Position numbers and translations under genes: made by a program. Shown here piece after piece: positions 25,027 through 35,222 of a DNA stretch of 62,176 nt. Where the stretch lies: the IMG/VR virus record IMGVR_UViG_3300043464_000342, positions 1 through 62,176 of that record. One strand, given 5' to 3'. Each line of letters opens with the position of its first letter. The first letter of the stretch is position 1. The DNA comes from a virus. The notes beneath the pieces were generated by a model that did no database searches, was not told the DNA's origin, and saw only the letters and a list, made by a program, of their open reading frames with translations.

Positions 25027-28000
25027 TTAGCACAATGGTAGCATTGGCCAAAATGATTGATGAGTTAATGATGTATTTGATGTAGCTATTATGGTTCCAC
25101 CTGAGTCCCTTAGTTCAAGGGTAAAATAAACAGGAGTCGCTGAACCACTTGGCTCGTAATATAATACTTGACCCGTAGGCGGAGTTGAGTCACTTATAGT
25201 AACCGTTGCCGAACTTGATGGGAATCCTGTAGTAAGCGTTATATAAGAACCTGCCGGTGCATCAGTGGTATTAATACCATATCTTACCGAGCAAGCCGCA
25301 TTGTCATTACAGTTGTTCTGTCTACAAGTAGGAGCACCTAATGAAATAGTTGGTGAAAAACAGTTAGACTGACACTCTTCTAAAGTGGCATAAGGTCCAC
25401 TTCCATCACCCGGGTCTACGCAATCCCCGCTTTCGCAGTTATAAGACTCTACAGCAAGGTCACAATCACAACAAACATCTTCTATGCTTACGGCAGAATA
25501 GCACAATGTAGTGGCTACAGCAGCCCTAAAATCCCATATTAGATACAAGTTATTCTCTAATGCAGGCACAGTAAACTCAGCATAGTTATTTGCACCGCCT
25601 CCTTGATTTGGAGTCGCTGTAGTTGCTACTGTTAATAAAGCATTAATATCAGTGGTATTATTTGCATAAATAGTATCCGACATTAAGTACTTAAACTTAT
25701 CTGTTGCAGGGTTAAATACAAATGTATCAGTAGCAAATTGGTTAGAAATTAATCTAACTGTACTACCTGAAGGAGGGAAAGCTCCTGTTCCTACAAAGTC
25801 AGTTGTAACATTATATCTTGACACAAGAGGATTATCAGTACCTGATGCAAAAGTCACAAGACTTGACTGCAATGGTGACACGTATGCTCCATCTACATAT
25901 CTATATTGAGTATGAATGGTATCCCCTGAATCATAGTCATTGGTTAAAACCACTTGAATAATAGTAAGAGCAACAGCATTTGTACAATTTGCAAGTACAT
26001 TTAGTGTTATATTTCCAATGTAATTAATAGTAATAGTAGCTACTTCCACAGCTACATTATTCTTATCAAAAGTTAATGTGCCACCTGTATTTACAAATCC
26101 TGTAGTTTCTGTAACTCCATCATATTCTACTACTATCTCAAATTCAGCGCCTGTGCTTATAGCTGCAACGCTGTAATCAATATCAGTTATTCCAACAGTA
26201 GGTCCCAAATCAACACAAAACTGAGTAGACTTCTCTTCAGCAAGAGGTGTTGTCAAACTAAAAGTCTGAGAGATACCACACTGCAAACACTGAGGATTAT
26301 CAGGCAAGTTTATTTCATTGCTTGACAATACATATTCATTCATATACGGGTCAAATCCTCCTATCTTTTGAGTATTGAAAGACTCATTAAAGGTATCTCT
26401 AAACCACGTTCTCATATTCATCTCAGATACAACTATTAATTCTTCCTTAGCATATGAAGCGCCTTGTTTTAATTGAATAACAGCGCCACGCTTAACATCA
26501 GTAAAGTATCTATCATATCCCCATTGAACATAACTTTCAGGGTTAAAGCTAATACCATACTTTTCAACACGAGCGATTTGCGTACCTAATACCTCAGGAA
26601 CAGATGCTATAACTCCACCACTTGTGGAATCAGAAATCAAGTTCTTGCTTGCTAAAACGTACGAAATTTTATCTTCTTGTAATAAAAGAATATCTGTTTC
26701 TCTGCCATCCATTATATAAATAGCTCCAAAAGAAGGCTCACAAACCTTATAGTTAATTAAACCTAAGTTAAATTCATTTAGTTTGTTTACGTTTGACTCA
26801 GCGCTATATACTCCACTATATGTAATATCAGAAAATCTATCTGCTGCCTTATAGTCTTGAGCTGATACGCTTGTAACTCTGTTGCCAAGACTAAATGAGT
26901 TACCTACTATTGAGTCTCTAATCTTATAACTTTCTGCTCCGTTACCAAAAGCAAAGCAGTTAAAGAACTTAGTGTCAACAATAGCAGGCGTTCCTGATGT
27001 AATATCTTGGTCTTGTATATTTCCTAAATGATTGCCATCTACTATAGCAAATGACATTTCATTTTCAAAAAACACATCAGGTAATGCCTCAGATGGTTGA
27101 GTTTCAAATATTAAATTCTTATCAGAACGAAATACCGTTATGTTAACTTCAACAGTAGATGCTCTTGCATTTGGAAAATTCAAACCTGTACAAGGTAAAG
27201 TTCCTGTTACCATCAATTGTAATTGATTGGTAGAAGTGTTTCTATAAAATCTATAATAATTTGTACATATATTTGTTGATATATCACCTGCAGTATTAGT
27301 AATTGATGTAATAAACTCATTATCAGGGATACATTGACCTCCTCCCGCATATCTTATACCATCATTTAAAAATTGAGCTATATCTTCCCCAACAAACCAA
27401 TCATACATATTATCATATGAGTTTGCTGATACAAATGTTTTTTCTAATAAATTTCTTCTTTCTTCACAATCATTTCCAACTCCTCCTCTTGATTGTCTAA
27501 TATACATTACAATTCTACTTCCTGCAGGCACATCATAATCTACCCAAGCAGAAGTAGCTGAGTCATATCTATTCATTGGATAAAAAAGAATAGGATAAGT
27601 TCCTCCTCTTGGAGAGGTAACCGTAATTTTTCCCGGTGCTATAACAGCTAATTCATCCTGAACAATACTAAAACTATTAGGATTAATTTTCATATAAACT
27701 CCCGCAGGAATTGGTATAAATACGTCAGGGTCTAATTCACTTGGTATCTCTATAAAATTTGATGTCTGAGATGATTTTTCAAGCACAGTTGCATACACAC
27801 AAGAAGTGGTAGCACCATTTGAGTCAGCCTTTACAATTAATCTATCACCTGCCTCTACCTTACGTGCATTCTCGCCTTCAAGTAAGAAGTAAGCATTATT
27901 TGTTAATGGGTCTTCAAAGAATATAGTACAATAAATTGTCTCATAATTTTCTTCATCAGGCTTGATAACAAACTTATATCTTGTCGCCCAAACAGGCGGT

Positions 28001-29868
28001 AATTGAGTTGGAGGTATTGTTACTTGAATAGAGTTCTTATTAGCAGACAATCCACAAGGGATATGCTCTGTATTATTAGGACTTACAAGTGCAGTTGTTG
28101 CTCTATTAAAATCATCCATATATACAATGCCAATCTCATAGTCACGATTGCTATGTAAACTTTGTGTATTTGCAATTTCTTGGAATGTAGCCTGAGCAAA
28201 TGTCACTTCGTAATATTCATATACTGTCTGAGTAGGTGTAGTTAGATTATTAACATAACGCATAGCAGGCAATTGAAGACCAATCTCACTGCTACCCGGA
28301 CTTGTAATAATATTAATTCCTTGACCAACTGCACTTACACCACTTCCACTTTTTATTAAAGCATCTAAGTTATTTGGTATAGCGCAATTAAATGCATCTG
28401 TAAAAGTTGTACCATTACAAGCATTTGCAATAAGTTGAATATTAGCTGCAGTACCAACTGCGTTTTGAAACTCAACACTTGTAGCTAAATCATATACTGA
28501 CGCATAATTAGTAGACAAGAAAAATGCAAAGTTTAATCTAACTATATCTGTTGTCTCAGTTGGGAATGGAACTTGGCCTGTAAATTCAGAATGCGTTAAG
28601 CTAACATCTAAATTAATTGAAGAACCTGAAACTAAATTTTGACCTGCTAAATCAAACGTAACAACTGCATTAGCAATTGTCACACTTCCGTTGATTGAGT
28701 AATTACCTGAATCAACACCATCAGCAATACTTGTATTGCCTATAGGCGTTGATATTAAATCAGTTGTGTATTCAAATTTAACAGGAGCACCATATTGGTC
28801 TATTAAATCATAACCCTCTACATAGTTGCCATACATCAATCTATTGCCCATAATAGTCTGAGCCTTTGCAAATCTTGGTACATTATCGTACAATCTAAGC
28901 AATTCTGCTTCTGACAATACAGTAAATATTTTACTATTAGTAAAAGTATATTGATACTCAGTATCATTTGCAAGTCCTAAATTAGACTTGTCAAGTTTCT
29001 CAATTACCTTAATAATATTACCATCTGCAGTTTTAAACAATAAATCTAAACCAACTACAAGCGAACTGCCTGAGTTATAAGTGATTATAGCAGAGTTACA
29101 AAAGTTAGTCATACCATCGTTCAAAAAACTTTCAGTACTAAAGCTAAAAGGATTAGGAACAAAAGCAGGTTGAGACCATTGAGAAGTAGCGCTATACTCT
29201 CCATCTATATATCTATATCTATATGCAAAGCATATAAATCTTGTATTTAAAAAATTCTCTTGACCGTTAGTCACAATAGGCTCAACCTTCGGTGATTCTA
29301 CCGGTGGCTTCTTGATAACAAGCAAAGACTCTGCTGTGATTTGGTCTATGTTTCCAATTGGATTAGGATAGTTCCTTTTGATGTTTATACATCTCGGAGC
29401 ATTGTAATCATCAGTAAAGAACAATAAATCAATTAATATATCAATGCCCGTAACTAAATAACTTGGATTAAAATTCAATGTAGTATTAACACCTCCACCA
29501 TCATCAATAGAGATAACGTGATAGGTTAATATATTTGTATAGACATTAAAAGAAACAATCAAGTCAAGTTTTCCTGTGTCTCCTTCTGAGAAATTTGGGT
29601 CGTGTATAAGCCAATAAATAGTCTCATTAGCACTATCTTGCAATGCACCAATACATCTTGCAGATGAACTAAGCGGAGTTCCGTCAATATACGCCAATGA
29701 AGTAAGAGGTATATTACCTTTTGTGTTTTCAATAACCCCCATCTCTGAGTTCTCTGTAGAACCCATTCTAATATTCATAGCATCAATATACTCTCCTTCA
29801 GGTAATAGGCGTTGGTCTATAACCTTGTTCATCTTACCTGCCGTAAAGTTCCTCGTGAATTTTGCCAT
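25027..29868 (-). CDS. Large tail hub/stabilisation protein, 1613 aa
   Basis: The N-terminus (FTAGKMNKVIDQRLLPEGEYIDAMNIRMGS...GVIENTKGN) is typical of the large beta-propeller tail (muzzle/stabilisation) protein in Bacteroidota short-tailed phages. The protein is beta-rich throughout, with Cys clusters after about residue 1260 (CLQCG) and CCDCD near 1475. The final 109 residues are the domain duplicated in the 169-aa protein downstream. It probably forms the outer tail below the ring proteins encoded by the next two upstream genes. Confidence 0.75.
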   Translation of the reverse strand: MAKFTRNFTAGKMNKVIDQRLLPEGEYIDAMNIRMGSTENSEMGVIENTKGNIPLTSLAYIDGTPLSSSARCIGALQDSANETIYWLIHDPNFSEGDTGKLDLIVSFNVYTNILTYHVISIDDGGGVNTTLNFNPSYLVTGIDILIDLLFFTDDYNAPRCINIKRNYPNPIGNIDQITAESLLVIKKPPVESPKVEPIVTNGQENFLNTRFICFAYRYRYIDGEYSATSQWSQPAFVPNPFSFSTESFLNDGMTNFCNSAIITYNSGSSLVVGLDLLFKTADGNIIKVIEKLDKSNLGLANDTEYQYTFTNSKIFTVLSEAELLRLYDNVPRFAKAQTIMGNRLMYGNYVEGYDLIDQYGAPVKFEYTTDLISTPIGNTSIADGVDSGNYSINGSVTIANAVVTFDLAGQNLVSGSSINLDVSLTHSEFTGQVPFPTETTDIVRLNFAFFLSTNYASVYDLATSVEFQNAVGTAANIQLIANACNGTTFTDAFNCAIPNNLDALIKSGSGVSAVGQGINIITSPGSSEIGLQLPAMRYVNNLTTPTQTVYEYYEVTFAQATFQEIANTQSLHSNRDYEIGIVYMDDFNRATTALVSPNNTEHIPCGLSANKNSIQVTIPPTQLPPVWATRYKFVIKPDEENYETIYCTIFFEDPLTNNAYFLLEGENARKVEAGDRLIVKADSNGATTSCVYATVLEKSSQTSNFIEIPSELDPDVFIPIPAGVYMKINPNSFSIVQDELAVIAPGKITVTSPRGGTYPILFYPMNRYDSATSAWVDYDVPAGSRIVMYIRQSRGGVGNDCEERRNLLEKTFVSANSYDNMYDWFVGEDIAQFLNDGIRYAGGGQCIPDNEFITSITNTAGDISTNICTNYYRFYRNTSTNQLQLMVTGTLPCTGLNFPNARASTVEVNITVFRSDKNLIFETQPSEALPDVFFENEMSFAIVDGNHLGNIQDQDITSGTPAIVDTKFFNCFAFGNGAESYKIRDSIVGNSFSLGNRVTSVSAQDYKAADRFSDITYSGVYSAESNVNKLNEFNLGLINYKVCEPSFGAIYIMDGRETDILLLQEDKISYVLASKNLISDSTSGGVIASVPEVLGTQIARVEKYGISFNPESYVQWGYDRYFTDVKRGAVIQLKQGASYAKEELIVVSEMNMRTWFRDTFNESFNTQKIGGFDPYMNEYVLSSNEINLPDNPQCLQCGISQTFSLTTPLAEEKSTQFCVDLGPTVGITDIDYSVAAISTGAEFEIVVEYDGVTETTGFVNTGGTLTFDKNNVAVEVATITINYIGNITLNVLANCTNAVALTIIQVVLTNDYDSGDTIHTQYRYVDGAYVSPLQSSLVTFASGTDNPLVSRYNVTTDFVGTGAFPPSGSTVRLISNQFATDTFVFNPATDKFKYLMSDTIYANNTTDINALLTVATTATPNQGGGANNYAEFTVPALENNLYLIWDFRAAVATTLCYSAVSIEDVCCDCDLAVESYNCESGDCVDPGDGSGPYATLEECQSNCFSPTISLGAPTCRQNNCNDNAACSVRYGINTTDAPAGSYITLTTGFPSSSATVTISDSTPPTGQVLYYEPSGSATPVYFTLELRDSGGTIIATSNTSLTHQSFWPMLPLC
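25030..25356 (-). repeat. Duplicated tail domain, copy at the end of the 1613-aa protein
   Basis: Encodes the last 109 residues. The two copies differ by scattered substitutions, so the duplication is not very recent. Confidence 0.85.
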
Positions 29869-29869
29869 T

Positions 29870-30793
29870 TTATTTTATTTGCTTGTCCAATCCTCTTAAG
29901 TTCATCAAGAGTCTGCCCGGATGAATATTGCTAATTCTTATTTTTGCATTGCTTAACAACGCTCTTCTTTTCTTACGTGCACGAGCAACGATATACTCTT
30001 GAACACCAAGTTTAGAACTTAGTATTTCATATTCAATTGCGGCATAAATATATGCCTCAAATAACTTATTCACCGTAATCAAAGAATTGTCTCCGCCTTC
30101 CATACCATCAGAAACATATTCAAGAATACAAGACTGACCTGACATTGACGAGTCAAAGTTAATCACTCCTGCTTTTCTATCAATATTAAATGTAGGATTA
30201 AAATTAGCTGTCTCTGTATTTAATCCATAAGCAGTTCCAATGTTGCCTTCAAAATACCACATTCCATCATAGTTCCAACCTAATTCACCATTAAATTGAT
30301 TCCCTTGATTTAAGTAGATACTCTTTTTAGTCTTAGTCAATCTATCAAAGTCTATGTTTGAATACTGAGGACTTAATGCATTTCCATCTTGGTCAAATAA
30401 AATACGACCTGTATTGTCTTGCAAGTACGCTTTAGATGAAAGCGTTTGAATATTCTCAGACAATGGACGTAACCATCCGTCTTTATATAATGAAACACGT
30501 ACCCAATTCACATAATCAGAAGGTAATATATATCTCAACATATCAGGAACCGTAAGCTCCAATACCTTAATTTCTTTAAATGCATCATAATTCAACTCCT
30601 GAATAGCACGCTTAGCGTGAAATAATACTTTATAACGCTCCTCATTGTTAACCAATGAATGGTTTCCTGAGTACATCAGTAAAAAATTATTTACAATGTC
30701 TTGTAAACTAACATATTGATACGACCCCCAATTGGCGTCCTCGGGAGTAACACCCCCATTCTCGTAGTATTGATACTGTGATATATATGCCAT
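29870..30793 (-). CDS. Ring/head-tail connector protein 2, 307 aa
   Basis: Mixed alpha/beta protein with N-terminal helices around YVSLQDIVNNFLLMY, a LRYILPSDYVNWVRV strand region and a C-terminal helical end with basic RARKKRRALL. This matches the tail-ring family found between the 312-aa protein and the tail hub in crAss-like and related phages. It follows its neighbour after 10 nt. Confidence 0.65.
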   Translation of the reverse strand: MAYISQYQYYENGGVTPEDANWGSYQYVSLQDIVNNFLLMYSGNHSLVNNEERYKVLFHAKRAIQELNYDAFKEIKVLELTVPDMLRYILPSDYVNWVRVSLYKDGWLRPLSENIQTLSSKAYLQDNTGRILFDQDGNALSPQYSNIDFDRLTKTKKSIYLNQGNQFNGELGWNYDGMWYFEGNIGTAYGLNTETANFNPTFNIDRKAGVINFDSSMSGQSCILEYVSDGMEGGDNSLITVNKLFEAYIYAAIEYEILSSKLGVQEYIVARARKKRRALLSNAKIRISNIHPGRLLMNLRGLDKQIK

Positions 30794-30803
30794 ATCTTAT
30801 TTT

Positions 30804-31742
30804 TTATGGGTTATTTTCTTGTTGCTCCTTGGTCATACTGAATTGTGTAACCTGCGTTTCACGAATAGATATACCACAATATTGAAGAATCCTTGTAACT
30901 AATTTATATTCATCTTCAAGAGGAAGCTCAAAATCTTGATAGTCAGACTGTGATTGGTCAAATATAGGCTCACCGTTACTAAGCGTTATGTATGTCCATT
31001 TAGGCACCTTAGGGAACCTGAAGTAAGTAGCTTGAACCTGACCCTTGTTGCTTATTGTAGCAGGATATATAGTCAAATCAGTGCCTTGTACAGTATATGA
31101 AGGATATTGAATTGTAGGCGGAGTTAAGTTAGAATTATTAAGAAGTGTCATATTTGAATTAATAACCTTCTCAGCTTGTACAACAGTTGCAGATGAGAAT
31201 ATACTATAAGCATTTCCTGCTGCTAAAAATATATTTGAATCCAACTGAATTGCTGTATTACTTAACACTGATACAACCGTGGATACTAAATTTGTAGTTA
31301 AATTTGTTACCACATCTCCTGCTGACAAATTATTGGTAGTAAAAGATGCAGTACTATCAACTAATTGACCACTTACAACTGCTGTGTTAGTGCCTGTCTT
31401 TAGGCTTATAGGCTTACACTCAACATCTAATATCATATAAGAATAATATCCCGTTGTAGTAGGAGTAGGTACCGAGAATCTATTAGCTGAAATTTTAGAT
31501 AAATAGTCTTTTCTTAAAAAAGATTCTAATGTCTCAGCAATTGGCTGTTCCATATCGGCATAATTAACGCCTGCGGTACGAGCATTTTCTAAATTTATAA
31601 CAGTATTGTAACTGCTAAAATACTCCTCAAAGATTTCCATTTGCGCATTTTGAGCATACAAATTAAAATCAGAAGGAGAGATGTATCCGTAGTTATTCTT
31701 ATTCAGTACAGACAACACCGTATTTCTTACTGAGTTTATCAT
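30804..31742 (-). CDS. Ring/head-tail connector protein 1 with inserted beta domain, 312 aa
   Basis: The N-terminal helical region (MINSVRNTVLSVLNKNNYGYISPSDFNLYAQNAQ) is a recognisable signature of a ring protein in Bacteroidota short-tailed phages. Residues about 115-190 form an inserted Thr/Val/Ser-rich beta domain (GTNTAVVSGQLVDST ... GNAYSIF) which is homologous to the centre of the 163-aa protein at 51581-52072. The gene has its own upstream promoter after a terminator. Confidence 0.7.
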   Translation of the reverse strand: MINSVRNTVLSVLNKNNYGYISPSDFNLYAQNAQMEIFEEYFSSYNTVINLENARTAGVNYADMEQPIAETLESFLRKDYLSKISANRFSVPTPTTTGYYSYMILDVECKPISLKTGTNTAVVSGQLVDSTASFTTNNLSAGDVVTNLTTNLVSTVVSVLSNTAIQLDSNIFLAAGNAYSIFSSATVVQAEKVINSNMTLLNNSNLTPPTIQYPSYTVQGTDLTIYPATISNKGQVQATYFRFPKVPKWTYITLSNGEPIFDQSQSDYQDFELPLEDEYKLVTRILQYCGISIRETQVTQFSMTKEQQENNP

Positions 31743-31756
31743 TACTTCTTTTTTTA

Positions 31757-31764
31757 CAAATATA
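31757..31764 (-). promoter_or_regulatory. -7 promoter element TATATTTG before the ring protein gene
   Basis: TATATTTG on the minus strand, 15 nt before the start codon at 31742 and directly after the terminator at 31768-31799. It would restart transcription for the ring and tail genes. Confidence 0.5.
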
Positions 31765-31767
31765 CAT

Positions 31768-31799
31768 AAAAAAAAAGAGGGTACAATAAGTACCCTCTT
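31768..31799 (-). terminator. Rho-independent terminator
   Basis: On the minus strand a ten-pair stem (AAGAGGGTAC/GTACCCTCTT) with a five-base loop runs into a T-rich tract. It ends the transcript of the 247-aa gene. Confidence 0.85.
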
Positions 31800-31827
31800 C
31801 TAACCAATAATCAATAATCAAAACCTA

Positions 31828-32571
31828 TTATGCCAAAGTCGCTTCTAACATTTTTAAGGAATCAATACCTTCATCACTTTGCAAGAAGTGGGCTACCATC
31901 TCATAAGGGTCTTCTCCGAATGGAACAGATAACATCTTCTTTTTGTTGGTTGCGGTATTAAACCATACCTCTTTCTCGCCATTCCTTAATACCAATAACT
32001 TGTTTTCAAAGAATAAACGAACTTTAGCCTGAAACTTTAATTCAGGGTCATTTAATATATTTAAGAACTCTTTAGGGTCTCTTTTAGCAAATACCAATAT
32101 GTCACGCTTTAACTCAGCAGTAGACACGGTAGATGGGTCTTTCCCAAACATTACCCTTGTAAGGGTTTCAATTTGGTCAAGTGATAACTGACGAGCTTCA
32201 ATTAAAGCCTCAACTTCTAAGTTTAAGTCTTCTACCTCAGCAGCAGCGTCTTTTTCTTTATCTACTTCAGCAAATATGGTACCATTTAATGGATGGTAAT
32301 GTAAGAATTGCTGTAATACAGGGTTGTTTTTTGGAACTCTTAAGAAGCCATCTTCAAAGATAATTGGCTCTATAATTGCATTTCCATCTTGTTCGTCCTC
32401 AAATGGGGACTGTTGATTCGTTGAATATCTCAATGCACGATTGACATTGTTCTTCTCGTCAAACCACATTAGTGGGAATCGAGGGTGGTTTCTTGATGCT
32501 AACGTATATGATAGCGGATTTCCTATTTTCAACTTGTAGACTTTGTCTACAGGTGTTGTACCTTTTGCCAT
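31828..32571 (-). CDS. Virion-module protein of unknown role, 247 aa
   Basis: It has a beta-rich N-terminal part (about 1-110), a helical middle (AEVEDLNLEVEALIEARQLSLDQIETL) and a C-terminal part ending in helices. It stands between the capsid gene and the ring proteins, each side bounded by a terminator, so it is a single-gene transcript. Homologues sit in this position in crAss-like and related phages. The role may be head completion or scaffold-like, but that is not shown by the sequence. Confidence 0.65.
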   Translation of the reverse strand: MAKGTTPVDKVYKLKIGNPLSYTLASRNHPRFPLMWFDEKNNVNRALRYSTNQQSPFEDEQDGNAIIEPIIFEDGFLRVPKNNPVLQQFLHYHPLNGTIFAEVDKEKDAAAEVEDLNLEVEALIEARQLSLDQIETLTRVMFGKDPSTVSTAELKRDILVFAKRDPKEFLNILNDPELKFQAKVRLFFENKLLVLRNGEKEVWFNTATNKKKMLSVPFGEDPYEMVAHFLQSDEGIDSLKMLEATLA

Positions 32572-32595
32572 TTTGTATTTAATTTAATTAGATTT

Positions 32596-32629
32596 AAAAA
32601 AGGGAGAGTGTCTTTGAAGACACCCTCCC
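32596..32629 (-). terminator. Terminator built on the GTGTCTTCAAAGACAC palindrome
   Basis: The palindrome copy at 32608-32623 is extended by GGGAG/CTCCC and followed on the minus strand by a run of six T residues. It forms a strong terminator directly after the capsid gene. It shows that the palindrome can serve as the core of an RNA hairpin. Confidence 0.8.
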
Positions 32630-32646
32630 GGTATATTTACTACCTA

Positions 32647-34065
32647 TTATCCATAACGGAACAATACGAAGTTGTTTGCACCCAAAGTACATACGCAACG
32701 CTCAGACAAGAAGTTTACCTCCATTGCATCCAAGTCGCTTGTGGCAGCACCACCGGCAGAACCTGTAATCCAAGTCTTGTATCTTCTATCTTCTGCTTCA
32801 GAAGCACGGTATCTTACGTGTAAGAAAGGACGCTTAGCGTTCTTACCCATAATTTGGTCGTACACTGAAGTAGAACCTGCAGGAACCATCAAACCTGTGA
32901 TAGTACCTGTTGCAGTACCTGCTGTAGTGTTTAAACCACCACGCATAGTTGGGTCATTTAAGTATTTCCAATCAGACTTGTAGAAGTCATAACCTCTACG
33001 GAATCCTGTGAAACCTAAGTTTAACGCCATATCAACATCGTTATCGAAAAGACCGAATGAAGCTGACTGAGCAACACCACCTGAAGTGTAGCCGTTCAAT
33101 GTAGCTAACATATTGTCAATATCGAAACTTAATCCACGATTTACGAATACTACGTTCTCTTCGATAGCACCTTGCTTATCTAAACGAGAAACGATAGAAT
33201 CCCAATCAGATAAAGTTGTTGGAGTACCACCACCCCATACGTTACCACGGCTGTTTACTACGTAGAAGATACCCTCAGAACCAATGTAACCTGCAGTTGC
33301 CGCACCTGAAGATGCTGCAGCAGGAACTGCTTCAATCATTGAAGTCTCTAAGTAATCTTCAAAACGTAAACGAGTCTCGTGCTCTGATTTCAAATACCAC
33401 AAGTAACCTGTAGCACCGTTCTCAGTAGTAACTTCAACCCATCCAATCTGAGCCATATCTGAACCATTAACCGCATACTTATCTTTGATGATAATAGGGT
33501 TGTTAGAGTAGATATCATCTTCAGATTCTAAAGAACCAATCATTCCGTTAGTTCCTTTCTTAAACTCAGAACCGTAAATGAATACAGTACATTGAGTAGA
33601 AACTGCAAATGCTTGACCTGCAGTCTCGTAGTAAGCTACTGTGAAAGTAGTTGCTGAAGGAACTGCTGTTACGATAGCCTTGTTGAAAACACCTGATGCA
33701 TTGTTCTGAATCATAACTGTTTGTCCAACACGGATAGCGATGTAAGTTACACCACTATCAGCTACAGTGAAAGTTGCGGTTGCCGCACCTGCTGCTGCTG
33801 CTGAAGTAATATTAGTGTACTTAATGTGTAAACGTCCTTGTTCTGCCCATTTAACTTGGTCTGAATTAGACGGCATCTCTGCTCCTACCATACGTAAGAA
33901 AGATGCAATTGTTCTGTTACCATAACGCTCAAATTCCTTCTCATAAGTATCAGGAAGATACTGATTCAAGAAATTAAAGTTGGTAATGTAGTTAGTTTGT
34001 AAGGCTACCTGCTCAGCACTCGGCTGCAACGCAAAGGTAGGGTTACTTAATAATGAACCTGCCAT
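32647..34065 (-). CDS. Major capsid protein, HK97 fold
   Basis: 472 residues. Position after scaffold, portal and terminase genes, length and sequence type (YEKEFERYGNRTIASFLRMVGAEMPSNSDQVKWAEQGRLHIKY) match major capsid proteins of crAss-like and related Bacteroidota podoviruses. An inserted beta-rich domain lies about residues 85-170. Own terminator downstream suggests strong, separate expression. Confidence 0.8.
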   Translation of the reverse strand: MAGSLLSNPTFALQPSAEQVALQTNYITNFNFLNQYLPDTYEKEFERYGNRTIASFLRMVGAEMPSNSDQVKWAEQGRLHIKYTNITSAAAAGAATATFTVADSGVTYIAIRVGQTVMIQNNASGVFNKAIVTAVPSATTFTVAYYETAGQAFAVSTQCTVFIYGSEFKKGTNGMIGSLESEDDIYSNNPIIIKDKYAVNGSDMAQIGWVEVTTENGATGYLWYLKSEHETRLRFEDYLETSMIEAVPAAASSGAATAGYIGSEGIFYVVNSRGNVWGGGTPTTLSDWDSIVSRLDKQGAIEENVVFVNRGLSFDIDNMLATLNGYTSGGVAQSASFGLFDNDVDMALNLGFTGFRRGYDFYKSDWKYLNDPTMRGGLNTTAGTATGTITGLMVPAGSTSVYDQIMGKNAKRPFLHVRYRASEAEDRRYKTWITGSAGGAATSDLDAMEVNFLSERCVCTLGANNFVLFRYG

Positions 34066-34084
34066 TTTAATTAATTTTTAATGT

Positions 34085-35176
34085 TTATATTTTTTTTATG
34101 CTGCGAATTTTCAGGTTTCGTCCTGAATCAGGGTTTATCGCTTTCACCTGCATTCCATCTGTAGCCTTTCCTACTTCAGGAGCTTTGCGCTCAGACATAT
34201 TGATGTTCTTGATTTTACGAGTAACATCATCTGTGGCGTCAGCTAATCCTTGTTCGTAGAAGTACTTAGCAAACTTTTCAGGATGCATTGCTATTGCCAA
34301 AGACCTATGATAACCTGATGCGTCTTTCATTAAACCTTGGTCATCCAAAAACTTGTTTATAAAGTTTTGTGGTGTTGCTTGGTTCTTTTTCAACTCATTG
34401 GCGTCTCCCGGAGCAAACGTGAACTTCTTGTCATTAACACTGAACTCAAAACCTTTGAACTCTCCGTTAAAAACTTCGTTCGTCTTTTGGTCAAACCATT
34501 GACGCTTACGATTGTTCTCCTCTTCTATGGTCTTTGCCTGTTGGGTATATTGCTTATAGCTTTCGTACACTTCTTTTTCTGCATCCGGAACAAATCCCAT
34601 TCTTGACTCAAGCGGCATTTTATATTGTTCCTTTTGGGAATTGAAGTATTTCTTGGCTTCAGCAAGAACTTTCTTCTTTGCGATTTTTGCCTTTTTAACG
34701 GTTGACTCATCGTCTAACTCAACGTCAAACTTATACTCATCCATTAATGTCTCAATGTCATCACTATCAAGACCTTCCTGTGTGGAAGCAAGGTATTCTT
34801 TAAGAAGTTGGTCAGGGTCCATTGCTTCAAAGTCCTTTGATAATTTAACAAAGTCTTCAAAACCACGTCCTGTCTCCTTCTTGTATTTCATAAAAGCAGC
34901 TACATCTTCAGGTAGTTGCTCAGCTTCTTTACGCTCAGCCACTAAATCATCTAATGAATTAATCTGCTTATTGTATCTTTTGCCAATATATGAAAGAACA
35001 TCTTCGTCTTTTAATTCAACCTCGTTTACTTGTGGCTCAGCATTATTTTCTTGCAGCTCCTCTTCTTGGTTGTTTTCTTGATTTAACGACTCTTCGTGTT
35101 TCTCAAGTAATTGTTGTTCTACTTCTTGAACACTCTTTGGTTCAATTACGTCTAACGCTCTAACTTTTAATTCCAT
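34085..35176 (-). CDS. Scaffold-like capsid assembly protein, 363 aa
   Basis: A highly charged protein: Glu-rich N-terminal coil (residues 15-60), helical middle and basic C-terminal end (SGRNLKIRSIKKI). It stands between portal and major capsid protein, the usual place of a scaffolding protein. The leader has the AATCAAATC element. No protease motif was seen. Confidence 0.7.
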   Translation of the reverse strand: MELKVRALDVIEPKSVQEVEQQLLEKHEESLNQENNQEEELQENNAEPQVNEVELKDEDVLSYIGKRYNKQINSLDDLVAERKEAEQLPEDVAAFMKYKKETGRGFEDFVKLSKDFEAMDPDQLLKEYLASTQEGLDSDDIETLMDEYKFDVELDDESTVKKAKIAKKKVLAEAKKYFNSQKEQYKMPLESRMGFVPDAEKEVYESYKQYTQQAKTIEEENNRKRQWFDQKTNEVFNGEFKGFEFSVNDKKFTFAPGDANELKKNQATPQNFINKFLDDQGLMKDASGYHRSLAIAMHPEKFAKYFYEQGLADATDDVTRKIKNINMSERKAPEVGKATDGMQVKAINPDSGRNLKIRSIKKI

Positions 35177-35222
35177 TTGATTTGATTTAATTTATACAAA
35201 AATAGATAAAAATTTCGACATT

